Assembly (NCBI RefSeq): GCF_037975245.1
Contig: NC_092577.1
Coordinates: 10,263,513-10,327,512, forward strand
Reading direction: 5' to 3'
Length of the DNA stretch: 64,000 bases
Source: Apostichopus japonicus
Lineage: Eukaryota; Echinodermata; Holothuroidea; Aspidochirotida; Stichopodidae
Under the pieces are notes generated by a model, which was given only the letters and a program-made list of their open reading frames with translations, was not told the DNA's origin and did not search any database. Position 1 is the first letter of the stretch, and each line of letters starts with the position of its first letter. Made by a program: the position numbers and the translations under genes. Positions 34,032 to 49,500 of this stretch are shown here, in pieces.

Positions 34032-37000
34032 TCAAAATAAAATGCAGTACCCCCATACACTGTACTGTATAGCACAAGTTACGGTATATAGTGCAATAGT
34101 TTCTTGTCTGAAATATGAAGTCAAAGTTGGAAAAATTTTGTTCAAAGACTTGTGTACAATACAAAACAAATGTTTGAGCTCAGACTTCGCAGTTAACTTG
34201 CGGAGCCATTTCAAATTTTCCACAACCTAGTACTCAAAACTGAAAACAGTACCCCAAATTGTACCGTATATCACGATAAATGTGACTTTTCCTAGTTTTG
34301 TCTCTAAAATTAGAAGTTGAAGTTGGAAAAGTTTAGTTGATGGAGTTGTTAACTATAAGAAACACATATTTGAGCTCAGTCATAGCAAGTTACTTGATTT
34401 TTCATATCCGATTATCACATGCAAGGACTCCAAAGTTAAAATAGTACTTCAAAATAAAATGCAGTACCCCCATACAATGTACTGTATAGCACAAGTTACG
34501 GTAAATAAAGTGCAATAGTTTCTTGTCTGAAATATGAAGTCAAAGTTGGAAAAATTTTGTTCAAAGACTTGTGTACAATGAAAAACAAATGTTTGAGCTC
34601 AGACTTAGCAGTTAACTTGAGGAGGCACTTCAAATTTTCCTCAACCTAGTACTCAAAACTGAAAACAGAACCCCAAATTGTACCGTATATCACGATAAAT
34701 GTGACTTTTCCTAGTTTTGTCTCTAAAATTAGAAGTTGAAGTTGGAAAAGTTTAGTTGATGGATTTGTTAACTATAAGAAACACATATTTGGGCTCAGTC
34801 ATAGCAAGTTACTTGATTTTTCATATCCGATTATCACATGCAAGGACTCCAAAGTTAAAATAGTACTTCAAAATAAAATGCAGTACCCCCATACACTGTA
34901 CTGTATAGCACAAGTTACGGTATATAGTGCAATAGTTTCTTGTCTGAAATATGAAGTCAAAGTTGGAAAAATTTTGTTCAAAGACTTGTGTACAATACAA
35001 AACAAATGTTTGAGCTCAGACTTTGCAGTTAACTTGCGGAGCCACTTCAAATTTTCCACAACCTAGTACTCAAAACTAAAAACAGTACCCCAAATTGTAC
35101 CGTATATCACGATAAATGTGACTTTTCCTAGTTTTGTCTCTAAAATTAGAAGTTGAAGTTGGAAAAGTTTAGTTGATGGAGTTGTTAACTATAAGAAACA
35201 CATATTTGAGCTCAGTCATAGCAAGTTACTTGATTTTTCATATCCGATTATCACATGCAAGGACTCCAAAGTTAAAATAGTACTTCAAAATAAAATGCAG
35301 TACCCCCATACAATGTACTGTATAGCACAAGTTACGGTAAATAAAGTGCAATAGTTTCTTGTCTGAAATATGAAGTCAAAGTTGGAAAAATTTTGTTCAA
35401 AGACTTGTGTACAATGAAAAACAAATGTTTGAGCTCAGACTTAGCAGTTAACTTGAGGAGGCACTTCAAATTTTCCTCAACCTAGTACTCAAAACTGAAA
35501 ACAGAACCCCAAATTGTACTGTATATCACGATAAATGTGACTTTTCCTAGTTTTGTCTCTAAAATTAGAAGTTGAAGTTGGAAAAGTTTAGTTGATGGAT
35601 TTGTTAACTATAAGAAACACATATTTGGGCTCAGTCATAGCAAGTTACTTGATTTTTCATTTCCGATTATCACATGCAAGGACTCCAAAGTTAAAATAGT
35701 ACTTCAAAATAAAATGCAGTACCCCCATACACTGTACTGTATAGCACAAGGTACAGTATATAGTGCAATAGTTTCTTGTCTGAAATATGAAGTCAAAGTT
35801 GGAAAAATTTTGTTCAAAGACTTGTATACAATACAAAACAAATGTTTGAGCTCAGACTTAGCAGTTAACTTGAGGAGGCACTTCAAATTTTCCACAACCT
35901 AGTACTCAAAACTGAAAACAGTACCCCAAATTGTACCGTATATCACGATAAATGTGACTTTTCCTAGTTTTGTCTCTAAAATTAGAAGTTGAAGTTGGAA
36001 AAGTTTAGTTGATGGATTTGTTAACTATAAGAAACACATATTTGAGCTCAGTCATAGCAAGTTACTTGATTTTTCATATCCGATTATCACATGCAAGGAC
36101 TCCAAAGTTAAAATAGTACTTCAAAATAAAATGCAGTACCCCCATACAATGTACTGTATAGCACAAGTTACGGTAAATAAAGTGCAATAGTTTCTTGTCT
36201 GAAATATGAAGTCAAAGTTGGAAAAATTTTGTTCAAAGACTTGTGTACAATGAAAAACAAATGTTTGAGCTCAGACTTAGCAGTTAACTTGAGGAGGCAC
36301 TTCAAATTTTCCTCAACCTAGTACTCAAAACTGAAAACAGAACCCCAAATTGTACCGTATATCACGATAAATGTGACTTTTCCTAGTTTTGTCTCTAAAA
36401 TTAGAAGTTGAAGTTGGAAAAGTTTAGTTGATGGATTTGTTAACTATAAGAAACACATATTTGGGCTCAGTCATAGCAAGTTACTTGATTTTTCATATCC
36501 GATTATCACATGCAAGGACTCCAAAGTTAAAATAGTACTTCAAAATAAAATGCAGTACCCCCATACACTGTACTGTATAGCACAAGTTACGGTATATAGT
36601 GCAATAGTTTCTTGTCTGAAATATGAAGTCAAAGTTGGAAAAATTTTGTTCAAAGACTTGTGTACAATACAAAACAAATGTTTGAGCTCAGACTTTGCAG
36701 TTAACTTGCGGAGCCACTTCAAATTTTCCACAACCTAGTACTCAAAACTGAAAACAGTACCCCAAATTGTACCGTATATCACGATAAATGTGACTTTTCC
36801 TAGTTTTGTCTCTAAAATTAGAAGTTGAAGTTGGAAAAGTTTAGTTGATGGAGTTGTTAACTATAAGAAACACATATTTGAGCTCAGTCATAGCAAGTTA
36901 CTTGATTTTTCATATCCGATTATCACATGCAAGGACTCCAAAGTTAAAATAGTACTTCAAAATAAAATGCAGTACCCCCATACAATGTACTGTATAGCAC

Positions 37001-37376
37001 AAGTTACGGTAAATAAAGTGCAATAGTTTCTTGTCTGAAATATGAAGTCAAAGTTGGAAAAATTTTGTTCAAAGACTTGTGTACAATGAAAAACAAATGT
37101 TTGAGCTCAGACTTAGCAGTTAACTTGAGGAGGCACTTCAAATTTTCCTCAACCTAGTACTCAAAACTGAAAACAGAACCCCAAATTGTACTGTATATCA
37201 CGATAAATGTGACTTTTCCTAGTTTTGTCTCTAAAATTAGAAGTTGAAGTTGGAAAAGTTTAGTTGATGGATTTGTTAACTATAAGAAACACATATTTGG
37301 GCTCAGTCATAGCAAGTTACTTGATTTTTCATTTCCGATTATCACATGCAAGGACTCCAAAGTTAAAATAGTACTT
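34032..37376 (+). repeat. Higher-order block, period 836 bp
   Basis: A 417-bp dimer ('gtatatagtgc') alternates with a 419-bp dimer ('gtaaataaagtgc'), giving 836 bp. Markers recurring at this spacing include 'gatggagttgtt' near 34341, 35177 and (after a skip) 36849, and 'acaatgaaaaacaaatg' near 34575, 35411, 36247 and 37083. Confidence 0.85.
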
Positions 37377-40300
37377 CAAAATAAAATGCCGTACCCCCAT
37401 ACACTGTACTGTATAGCACAAGGTACAGTATATAGTGCAATAGTTTCTTGTCTGAAATATGAAGTCAAAGTTGGAAAAATTTTGTTCAAAGACTTGTGTA
37501 CAATACAAAACAAATGTCTGAGCTCAGACTTAGCAGTTAACTTGAGGAGGCACTTCAAATTTTCCACAACCTAGTACTCAAAACTGAAAACAGTACCCCA
37601 AATTGTACCGTATATCACGATAAATGTGACTTTTCCTAGTTTTGTCTCTAAAATTAGAAGTTGAAGTTGGAAAAGTTTAGTTGATGGATTTGTTAACTAT
37701 AAGAAACACATATTTGAGCTCAGTCATAGCAAGTTACTTGATTTTTCATTTCCGATTATCACATGCAAGGACTCCAAATTTAAAATAGTACTTCAAAATA
37801 AAATGCAGTACCCCCATACACTGTACTGTATAGCACAAGTTACGGTATATAGTGCAATAGTTTCTTGTCTGAAATATGAAGTTAAAGTTGGAAAAATTTG
37901 TTCAAAGACTTGTGTACCATACAAAACAAATGTTTGAGCTCAGACTTTGCAGTTAATTTGCGGAGCCACTTCAAATTTTCCACAACCTAGTACTCAAAAC
38001 TGAAAACAGTACCCCAAATTGTACCGTATATCACGATAAATGTGACTTTTCCTAGTTTTGTCTCTAAAATTAGAAGTTGAAGTTGGAAAAGTTTAGTTGA
38101 TGGATTTGTTAACTATAAGAAACACATATTTGAGCTCAGTCATAGCAAGTAACTTGATTTTTCATTTCCGATTATCACATGCAAGGACTCCAAAGTTAAA
38201 ATAATACTTCAAAATAAAATGCAGTACCCCCAGACACTGTACTGTATAGCACAAGTTACGGTATATAGTGCAATAGTTTCTTTTCTGAAATATGAAGTTA
38301 AAGTTGGAAAAATTTTGTTCAAAGACTTGTATAGAATACAAAACAAATGTTTGAGCTCAGACTTAGCAGTTAACTTGAGGAGGCACTTCAAATTTTCCAC
38401 AACCTAGTACTCAAAACTGAAAACAGTACCCCAAATTGTACCGTATATCACGATAAATGTGACTTTTCCTAGTTTTGTCTCTAAAATTAGAAGTTGAAGT
38501 TGGAAAAGTTTAGTTGATGGATTTGTTAACTATAAGAAAGACATATTTGAGCTCAGTCATAGCAAGTTACTTGATTTTTCATATCCGATTATCACATGCA
38601 AGGACTCCAAATTTAAAATAGTACTTCAAAATAAAATGCAGTACCCCCATACACTGTACTGTATAGCACAAGTTACGGTATATAAAGTGCAATAGTTTCT
38701 TGTCTGAAATATGAAGTGAAAGTTGGAAAAATTTTGTTCAAAGACTTGTGTAAAATACAAAACAAATGTTTGAGCTCAGACTTAGCAGTTAACTTGAGGA
38801 GGCACTTCAAATTTTCCACAACCTAGTACTCAAAACTGAAAACAGTACCCCAAATTGTACTGTATATCACGATAAATGTGACTTTTCCTAGTTTTGTCTC
38901 TAAAATTAGAAGTTGAAGTTGGAAAAGTTTAGTTGATGGATTTGTTAACTATAAGAAACACATATTTGGGCTCAGTCATAGCAAGTTACTTGATTTTTCA
39001 TTTCCGATTATCACATGCAAGGACTCCAAAGTTAAAATAGTACTTCAAAATAAAATGCCGTACCCCCATACACTGTACTGTATAGCACAAGGTACAGTAT
39101 ATAGTGCAATAGTTTCTTGTCTGAAATATGAAGTCAAAGTTGGAAAAATTTTGTTCAAAGACTTGTGTACAATACAAAACAAATGTCTGAGCTCAGACTT
39201 AGCAGTTAACTTGAGGAGGCACTTCAAATTTTCCACAACCTAGTACTCAAAACTGAAAACAGTACCCCAAATTGTACCGTATATCACGATAAATGTGACT
39301 TTTCCTAGTTTTGTCTCTAAAATTAGAAGTTGAAGTTGGAAAAGTTTAGTTGATGGATTTGTTAACTATAAGAAACACATATTTGAGCTCAGTCATAGCA
39401 AGTTACTTGATTTTTCATTTCCGATTATCACATGCAAGGACTCCAAATTTAAAATAGTACTTCAAAATAAAATGCAGTACCCCCATACACTGTACTGTAT
39501 AGCACAAGTTACGGTATATAGTGCAATAGTTTCTTGTCTGAAATATGAAGTTAAAGTTGGAAAAATTTTGTTCAAAGACTTGTGTACCATACAAAACAAA
39601 TGTTTGAGCTCAGACTTTGCAGTTAATTTGCGGAGCCACTTCAAATTTTCCACAACCTAGTACTCAAAACTGAAAACAGTACCCCAAATTGTACCGTATA
39701 TCACGATAAATGTGACTTTTCCTAGTTTTGTCTCTAAAATTAGAAGTTGAAGTTGGAAAAGTTTAGTTGATGGATTTGTTAACTATAAGAAACACATATT
39801 TGAGCTCAGTCATAGCAAGTAACTTGATTTTTCATTTCCGATTATCACATGCAAGGACTCCAAAGTTAAAATAATACTTCAAAATAAAATGCAGTACCCC
39901 CAGACACTGTACTGTATAGCACAAGTTACGGTATATAGTGCAATAGTTTCTTGTCTGAAATATGAAGTTAAAGTTGGAAAAATTTTGTTCAAAGACTTGT
40001 ATAGAATACAAAACAAATGTTTGAGCTCAGACTTAGCAGTTAACTTGAGGAGGCACTTCAAATTTTCCACAACCTAGTACTCAAAACTGAAAACAGTACC
40101 CCAAATTGTACCGTATATCACGATAAATGTGACTTTTCCTAGTTTTGTCTCTAAAATTAGAAGTTGAAGTTGGAAAAGTTTAGTTGATGGATTTGTTAAC
40201 TATAAGAAAGACATATTTGAGCTCAGTCATAGCAAGTTACTTGATTTTTCATATCCGATTATCACATGCAAGGACTCCAAATTTAAAATAGTACTTCAAA

Positions 40301-40720
40301 ATAAAATGCAGTACCCCCATACACTGTACTGTATAGCACAAGTTACGGTATATAAAGTGCAATAGTTTCTTGTCTGAAATATGAAGTGAAAGTTGGAAAA
40401 ATTTTGTTCAAAGACTTGTGTAAAATACAAAACAAATGTTTGAGCTCAGACTTAGCAGTTAACTTGAGGAGGCACTTCAAATTTTCCACAACCTAGTACT
40501 CAAAACTGAAAACAGTACCCCAAATTGTACCGTATATCACGATAAATGTGACTTTTCCTAGTTTTGTCTCTAAAATTAGAAGTTGAAGTTGGAAAAGTTT
40601 AGTTGATGGATTTGTTAACTATAAGAAAGACATATTTGAGCTCAGTCATAGCAAGTTACTTGATTTTTCATATCCGATTATCACATGCAAGGACTCCAAA
40701 TTTAAAATAGTACTTCAAAA
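37376..40720 (+). repeat. Higher-order block, two copies of a ~1,669-bp unit
   Basis: Four-dimer blocks are duplicated. 'atgccgtaccccc' occurs at about 37386 and 39055, 'tgtaccatac' near 37914 and 39584, 'cccagacactg' near 38229 and 39899, and 'tgtaaaatac' near 38749 and 40419. The two copies differ at a few single bases, including a 1-base deletion near 37896. Confidence 0.85.
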
Positions 40721-43700
40721 TAAAATGCAGTACCCCCATACACTGTACTGTATAGCACAAGTTACGGTATATAAAGTGCAATAGTTTCTTGTCTGAAATA
40801 TGAAGTCAAAGTTGAAAAAATTTTGTTCAAAGACTTGTGTACAATACAAAACAAATGTTTGAGCTCAGACTTAGCAGTTATCTTGAGGAGGCACTTCAAA
40901 TTTTCCACAACCTAGTACTCAAAACTGAAAACAGTACCCCAAATTGTACCGTATATCACGATAAATGTGACTTTTCCTAGTTTTGTCTCTAAAATTAGAA
41001 GTTGAAGTTGGAAAAGTTTAGTTGATGGATTTGTTAACTATAAGAAAGACATATTTGAGCTCAGTCATAGCAAGTTACTTGATTTTTCATTTCCGATTAT
41101 CACATGCAAGGACTCCAAAGTTAAAATAGTACTTTAAAATAAAATGCTGTACCCTCATTCACTGTACTGTATAGCACAAGTTACGGTATACAGTGCAATA
41201 GTTTCTTGTCTGAAATATGAAGTGAAAGTTGGAAAAATTTTGTTCAAAGACTTGTGTAAAATACAAAACAAATGTTTGAGCTCAGACTTGGTAGTTAACT
41301 TGAGGAGCCACTTCAAATTTTCCACAACCTAGTACTCAAAACTGAAAACAGTACCCCAAATTGTACCGTATATCACGATAAATGTGACTTTTCCTAGTTT
41401 TGTCTCTAAAATTAGAAGTTGAAGTTGGAAAAGTTTAGTTGATGGATTTGTTAACTATAAGAAAGACATATTTGAGCTCAGTCATAGCAAGTTACTTGAT
41501 TTTTCATTTCCTATTATCACATGCAAGGACTCCAAAGTTAAAATAGTACTTCAAAATAAAATGCAGTACCCCCATACACTGTACTGTATAGCACAAGTTA
41601 CGGTATATATAGTGCAATAGTTTCTTGTCTGAAATATGAAGTTAAAGTTGGAAAAATTTTGTTCAAAGACTTGTATACAATACAAAACAAATGTTTGAGC
41701 TCAGACTTAGCAGTTAACTTGAGGAGGCACTTCAAATTTTCCACAACCTAGTACTCAAAACTGAAAACAGTACCCCAAATTGTACCGTATATCACGATAA
41801 ATGTGACTTTTCCTAGTTTTGTCTCTAAAATTAGAAGTTGAAGTTGGAAAAGTTTAGTTGATGGATTTGTTAACTATAAGAAAGACATATTTGAGCTCAG
41901 TCATAGCAAGTTACTTGATTTTTCATATCCGATTATCACATGCAAGGACTCCAAATTTAAAATAGTACTTCAAAATAAAATGCAGTACCCCCATACACTG
42001 TACTGTATAGCACAAGTTACGGTATATAAAGTGCAATAGTTTCTTGTCTGAAATATGAAGCCAAAGTTGGAAAAATTTTGTTCAAAGACTTGTGTTCAAT
42101 GAAAAACAAATGTTTGAGCTCAGACTTAGCAGTTAACTTGAGGAGGCACTTCAAATTTTCCACAACCTAGTACTCAAAACTGAAAACAGTACCCCAAATT
42201 GTACCGTATATCACGATAAATGTGACTTTTCCTAGTTTTGTCTCTAAAATTAGAAGTTGAAGTTGGAAAAGTTTAGTTGATGGATTTGTTAACTATAAGA
42301 AACACATATTTGAGCTCAGTCATAGCAAGTTACTTGATTTTTCATTTCTGATTATCACATGCAAGGACTCCAAAGTTAAAATAATACTTCAAAATAAAAT
42401 GCAGTACCCCCATACACTGTACTGTATAGCACAAGTTACGGTATATAGTGCAATAGTTTCTTGTCTGAAATATGAAGTGAAAGTTGGAAAAATTTTGTTC
42501 AAAGACTTGTATACAATACAAAACAAATGTTTGAGCTCAGACTTAGCAGTTAACTTGAGGAGGCACTTCAAATTTTCCACAACCTAGTACTCAAAACTGA
42601 AAACAGTACCCCAAATTGTACCGTATATCACGATAAATGTGACTTTTCCTAGTTTTGTCTCTAAAATTAGAAGTTGAAGTTGGAAAAGTTTAGTTGATGG
42701 ATTTGTTAACTATAAGAAAGACATATTTGAGCTCAGTCATAGCAAGTTACTTGATTTTCATATCCGATTATCACATGCAAGGACTCCAAATTTAAAATAG
42801 TACTTCAAAATAAAATGCAGTACCCCCATACACTGTACTGTATAGCACAAGTTACGGTATATAAAGTGCAATAGTTCCTTGTCTGAAATATGAAGTCAAA
42901 GTTGGAAAAATTTTGTTCAAAGACTTGTGTTCAATACAAAACAAATGTTTGAGCTCAGACTTAGCAGTTAACTTGAGGAGGCACTTCAAATTTTCCACAA
43001 CCTAGTACTCAAAACTGAAAACAGTACCCCAAATTGTACCGTATATCACGATAAATGTGACTTTTCCTAGTTTTGTCTCTAAAATTAGAAGTTGAAGTTG
43101 GAAAAGTTTAGTTGATGGATTTGTTAACTATAAGAAAGACATATTTGAGCTCAGTCATAGCAAGTTACTTGATTTTTCATATCTGATTATTACATGCAAG
43201 GACTCCAAAGTTAAAATAGTACTTCAAAATAAAATGCAGTACCCCCATACACTGTACTGTATAGCACAAGTTACGGTATATAGTGCAATAGTTTCTTGTC
43301 TGAAATATGAAGTCAAAGTTGGAAAAATTTTGTTCAAAGACTTGTGTACAATACAAAAAAAATGGTTGAGCTCAGACTTGGCAGTTAACTTGAGGAGGCA
43401 CTTCAAATTTTCCACAACCTAGTAATCAAAACTGAAAACAGTACCCCAAATTGTACCGTATATCACGATAAATGTGACTTTCCTAGTTTTGTCTCTAAAA
43501 TTAGAAGTTGAAGTTGGATAAGATTAGTTGATGGATTTGTTAACTATAAGAAACACATATTTCAGCTCAGTCATAGCAAGTTACTTGATTTTTCATTTCC
43601 GATTATCACATGCAAGGACTCCAAATGAGTTAAAATAATACTTCAAAATAAAATGCAGTACCCCCATACACTGTACTGTATAACACAAGTTACATTATAT

Positions 43701-46579
43701 ATAGTGCAATAGTCTCTTGTCTGAAATATGAAGTCAAAGTTGGAAAAATTTTGTTCAAAGACTTGTGTACAATACAAAACAAATGTTTGAGCTCAGACTT
43801 AGCAGTTAACTTGAGGAGGCACTTCAAATTTTCCACAACCTAGTACTCAAAACTGAAAACAGTATCCCAAATTGTACCGTATATCACGATAAATGTGACT
43901 TTTCCTAGTTTTGTCTCTAAAATTAGAAGTTGATCAGTTGGAAAAGTTTAGTTGATGGATTTGTTAACTATAAGAAACACATATTTGAGCTCAGTCATAG
44001 CAAGTTACTTGATTTTTCATTTCCGATTATCACATGCAAGGACTCCAAAGTTAAAATAGTACTTCAAAATAAGATGCAGTACCCCCATACACTGTACTGT
44101 ATAGCACAAGTTACGGTAAATAAAGTGCAATAGTTTCTTGTCTGAAATATGAAGTCAAAGTTGGAAAATTTTTGTTCAAAGACTTGTGTACAATACAAAA
44201 CAAATGTTTGAGCTCAGACTTAGCAGTTAACTTGAGGAGGCACTTCAAAATTTCCTCAACCTAGTACTCAAAACTGAAAACAGTACCCCAAATTGTACCG
44301 TATATCACGATAAATGTGACTTTTCCTAGTTTTGTCTCTAAAATTAGAAGTTGAAGTTGGAAAAGTTTAGTTGATGGATTTGTTAACTATAAGAAAGACA
44401 TATTTGAGCTCAGTCATAGCAAGTTACTTGATTTTTCATTTTCGATTATCACATGCAAGGACTACAAATTTAAAATAGTACTTCAAAATAAAATGCAGTA
44501 CCCCCATACACTGTACTGTATAGCACAAGTTACGGTATATAAAGTGCAATAGTTTCTTGTCTGAAATATGAAGTCAAAGTTGGAAAACTTTTGTTCAAAG
44601 ACTTGTGTACAATACAAAACAAATGTTTGAGGTCAGACTTTGCAGTTAACTTGCAGAGCCACTTCAAATTTTCCACAACCTAGTACTCAAAACTGAAAAC
44701 AGTACCCCAAATTGTACCGTATTTCACGATAAATGTGACTTTTCCTAGTTTTGTCTCTAAAATTAGAAGTTGAAGTTGGAAAAGTTTAGTTGATGGATTT
44801 GTTAACTATAAGAAACACATATTTGAGCTCAGTCATAGCAAGTTACTTGATTTTTCATTTCCGATTATCACATGCAAGGACTACAAATTTAAAATAGTAC
44901 TTCAAAATAAAATGCAGTACCCCCATACACTGTACTGTATAGCACAAGTTACGGTATATAAAGTGCAATAGTTTCTTGTCTGAAATATGAAGTCAAAGTT
45001 GGAAAAATTTTGTTTAAAGACTTGTGTACCATACAAAACAAATGTTTGAGCTCAGACTTGGCAGTTAACTTGAGGAGCCACTTCAAATTTTCCACAACCT
45101 AGTACTCAAAACTGAAAACAGTACCCCAAATTGTACCGTATATCACGGTAAATGTGACTTGTCCTAGTTTTGTCTCTAAAATTAGAAAGTTGATCAGTTG
45201 GAAAAGTTTAGTTGATGGATTTGTTAACTATAAGAAAGACATATTTGAGCTCAGTCATAGCAAGTTACTTGATTTTTCATTTCCGATTATCACATGCAAG
45301 GACTCCAAATTTAAAATAGTACTTCAAAATAAAATGCAGTACCCCCATACACTGTACTGTATAGCAGAAGTTACGGTATGTATATAAAGTGCAATAGTTT
45401 CTTGTCTGAAATATGAAGTCAAAGTTGGAAAAATTTTGTTCAAAGACTTGTGTACAATACAAAACAAATGTTTGAGCTCAGACTTTGCAGTTAACTTGCG
45501 GAGCCACTTCAAATTTTCCACAACCTAGTACTCAAAACTGAAAACAGTACCCCAAATTGTACCGTATATCACGATAAATGTGACTTTTCCTAGTTTTGTC
45601 TCTAAAATTAGAAGTTGAAGTTGGAAAAGTTTAGTTGATGGATTTGTTAACTATAAGAAAGACATATTTGAGCTCAGTCATAGCAAGTTACTTGATTTTT
45701 CATTTTCGATTATCACATGCAAGGACTCCAAATTTAAAATAGTACTTCAAAATAAAATGCAGTACCCCCATACACTGTACTGTATAGCAGAAGTTACGGT
45801 ATGTATATAAAGTGCAATAGTTTCTTGTCTGAAATATGAAGTCAAAGTTGGAAAAATTTTGTTCAAAGACTTGTGTACAATACAAAACAAATGTTTGAGC
45901 TCAGACTTTGCAGTTAACTGCGGAGCCACTTCAAATTTTCCACAACCTAGTACTCAAAACTGAAAACAGTACCCCAAATTGTACCGTATATCACGATAAA
46001 TGTGACTTTTCCTAGTTTTGTCTCTAAAATTAGAAGTTGAAGTTGGAAAAGTTTAGTTGATGGATTTGTTAACTATAAGAAACACATATTTGAGCTCAGT
46101 CATAGCAAGTTACTTGATTTTTCATTTTCGATTATCACATGCAAGGACTACAAATTTAAAATAGTACTTCAAAATAAAATGCAGTACCCCCATACACTGT
46201 ACTGTATAGCACAAGTTACGGTATATAAAGTGCAATAGTTTCTTGTCTGAAATATGAAGTCAAAGTTGGAAAAATTTTGTTCAAAGACTTGTGTACAATA
46301 CAAAACAAATGTTTGAGCTGAGACTTAGCAGTTAACTTGAGGAGGCACTTCAAATTTTCCACAACCTAGTACTCAAAACTGAAAACAGAACCCCAAATTG
46401 TACCGTATATCACGATAAATGTGACTTTTCCTAGTTTTGTCTCTAAAATTAGAAGTTGAAGTTGGAAAAGTTTAGTTGATGGATTTGTTAACTATAAGAA
46501 ACACATATTTGAGCTCAGTCATAGCAAGTTACTTGATTTTTCATTTTCGATTATCACATGCAAGGACAACAAATTTAAA

Positions 46580-49500
46580 ATAGTACTTCAAAATAAAATG
46601 CAGTACCCCCATACACTGTACTGTATAGCACAAGTTACGGTATATAAAGTGCAATAGTTTCTTGTCTGAAATATGAAGTCAAAGTTGGAAAAATTTTGTT
46701 CAAAGACTTGTGTACAATACAAAACAAATGTTTGAGCTCAGACTTAGCAGTTAACTTGAGGAGGCACTTCAAATTTTCCACAACCTAGTACTCAAAACTG
46801 AAAACAGTACCCCAAATTGTACCGTATATCACGATAAATGTGACTTTTCCTAGTTTTGTCTCTAAAATTAGAAGTTGAAGTTGGAAAAGTTTAGTTGATG
46901 GATTTGTTAACTATAAGAAACACATATTTGGGCTCAGTCATAGCAAGTTACTTGAGTTTTCATTTCCGATTATCACATGCAAGGACTCCAAATTTAAAAT
47001 AGTACTTCAAAATAAAATGCAGTACCCCCATACACTGTACTGTATGGCACAAGTTACGGTATATAGTGCAATAGTTTCTTGTCTGAAATATGAAGTTAAA
47101 GTTGGAAAAATTTTGTTCAAAGACTTGTATACAATACAAAACAAATGTCTGAGCTCAGACTTAGCAGTTAACTTGAGGAGGCACTTCCAATTTTCCACAA
47201 CCTAGTACTCAAAACTGAAAACAGTACCCCAAATTGTACCGTATATCACGATAAATGTGACTTTTCCTAGTTTTGTCTCTAAAATTAGAAGTTGATCAGT
47301 TGGAAAAGTTTAGTTGATGGATTTGTTAACTATAAGAAACACATATTTGAGCTCAGTCATAGCAAGTTACTTGATTTTTCATTTTCGATTATCACATGCA
47401 AGGACTACAAATTTAAAATAGTACTTCAAAATAAAATGCAGTACCCCCATACACTGTACTGTATAGCACAAGTTACGGTATATAAAGTGCAATAGTTTCT
47501 TGTCTGAAATATGAAGTCAAAGTTGGAAAAATTTTGTTCAAAGACTTGTGTACAATACAAAACAAATGTTTGAGCTCAGACTTAGCAGTTAACTTGAGGA
47601 GGCACTTCAAATTTTCCACAACCTAGTAATCAAAACTGAAAACAGTACCCCAAATTGTACCGTATATCACGATAAATGTGACTTTTCCTAGTTTTGTCTC
47701 TAAAATTAGAAGTTGAAGCTGGAAAAGTTTAGTTGATGGATTTGTTAACTATAAGAAACACATATTTGAGCTCAGTCATAGCAAGTTACTTGATTTTTCA
47801 TTTTCGATTATCACATGCAAGGACTACAAATTTAAAATAGTACTTCAAAATAAAATGCAGTACCCCCATACACTGTACTGTATAGCACAAGTTACGGTAT
47901 ATAAAGTGCAATAGTTTCTTGTCTGAAATATGAAGTCAAAGTTGGAAAAATTTTGTTCAAAGACTTGTGTACAATACAAAACAAATGTTTGAGCTCAGAC
48001 TTAGCAGTTAACTTGAGGAGGCACTTCAAATTTTCCACAACCTAGTACTCAAAACTGAAAACAGTACCCCAAATTGTACCGTATATCACGATAAATGTGA
48101 CTTTTCCTAGTTTTGTCTCTAAAATTAGAAGTTGAAGTTGGAAAAGTTTAGTTGATGGATTTGTTAACTATAAGAAACACATATTTGGGCTCAGTCATAG
48201 CAAGTTACTTGAGTTTTCATTTCCGATTATCACATGCAAGGACTCCAAATTTAAAATAGTACTTCAAAATAAAATGCAGTACCCCCATACACTGTACTGT
48301 ATGGCACAAGTTACGGTATATAGTGCAATAGTTTCTTGTCTGAAATATGAAGTTAAAGTTGGAAAAATTTTGTTCAAAGACTTGTATACAATACAAAACA
48401 AATGTCTGAGCTCAGACTTAGCAGTTAACTTGAGGAGGCACTTCCAATTTTCCACAACCTAGTACTCAAAACTGAAAACAGTACCCCAAATTGTACCGTA
48501 TATCACGATAAATGTGACTTTTCCTAGTTTTGTCTCTAAAATTAGAAGTTGATCAGTTGGAAAAGTTTAGTTGATGGATTTGTTAACTATAAGAAACACA
48601 TATTTGGGCTCAGTCATAGCAAGTTACTTGATTTTTCATATCCGATTATCACATGCAAGGACTACAAATTTAAAATAGTACTTCAAAATAAAATGCAGTA
48701 CCCCCATACACTGTACTGTATAGCACAAGTTACGGTATATAAAGTGCAATAGTTTCTTGTCTGAAATATGAAGTCAAAGTTGGAAAAATTTTGTTCAAAG
48801 ACTTGTGTACAATACAAAACAAATGTTTGAGCTCAGACTTAGCAGTTAACTTGAGGAGGCACTTCAAATTTTCCACAACCTAGTACTCAAAACTGAAAAC
48901 AGTACCCCAAATTGTACCGTATATCACGATAAATGTGACTTTTCCTAGTTTTGTCTCTAAAATTAGAAGTTGATCAGTTGGAAAAGTTTAGTTGATGGAT
49001 TTGTTAACTATAAGAAACACATATTTGAGCTCAGTCATAGCAAGTTACTTGATTTTTCATTTTCGATTATCACATGCAAGGACTACAAATTTAAAATAGT
49101 ACTTCAAAATAAAATGCAGTACCCCCATACACTGTACTGTATAGCACAAGTTACGGTATATAAAGTGCAATAGTTTCTTGTCTGAAATATGAAGTCAAAG
49201 TTGGAAAAATTTTGTTCAAAGACTTGTGTACAATACAAAACAAATGTTTGAGCTCAGACTTAGCAGTTAACTTGAGGAGGCACTTCAAATTTTCCACAAC
49301 CTAGTACTCAAAACTGAAAACAGTACCCCAAATTGTACCGTATATCACGATAAATGTGACTTTTCCTAGTTTTGTCTCTAAAATTAGAAGTTGAAGTTGG
49401 AAAAGTTTAGTTGATGGATTTGTTAACTATAAGAAACACATATTTGGGCTCAGTCATAGCAAGTTACTTGAGTTTTCATTTCCGATTATCACATGCAAGG

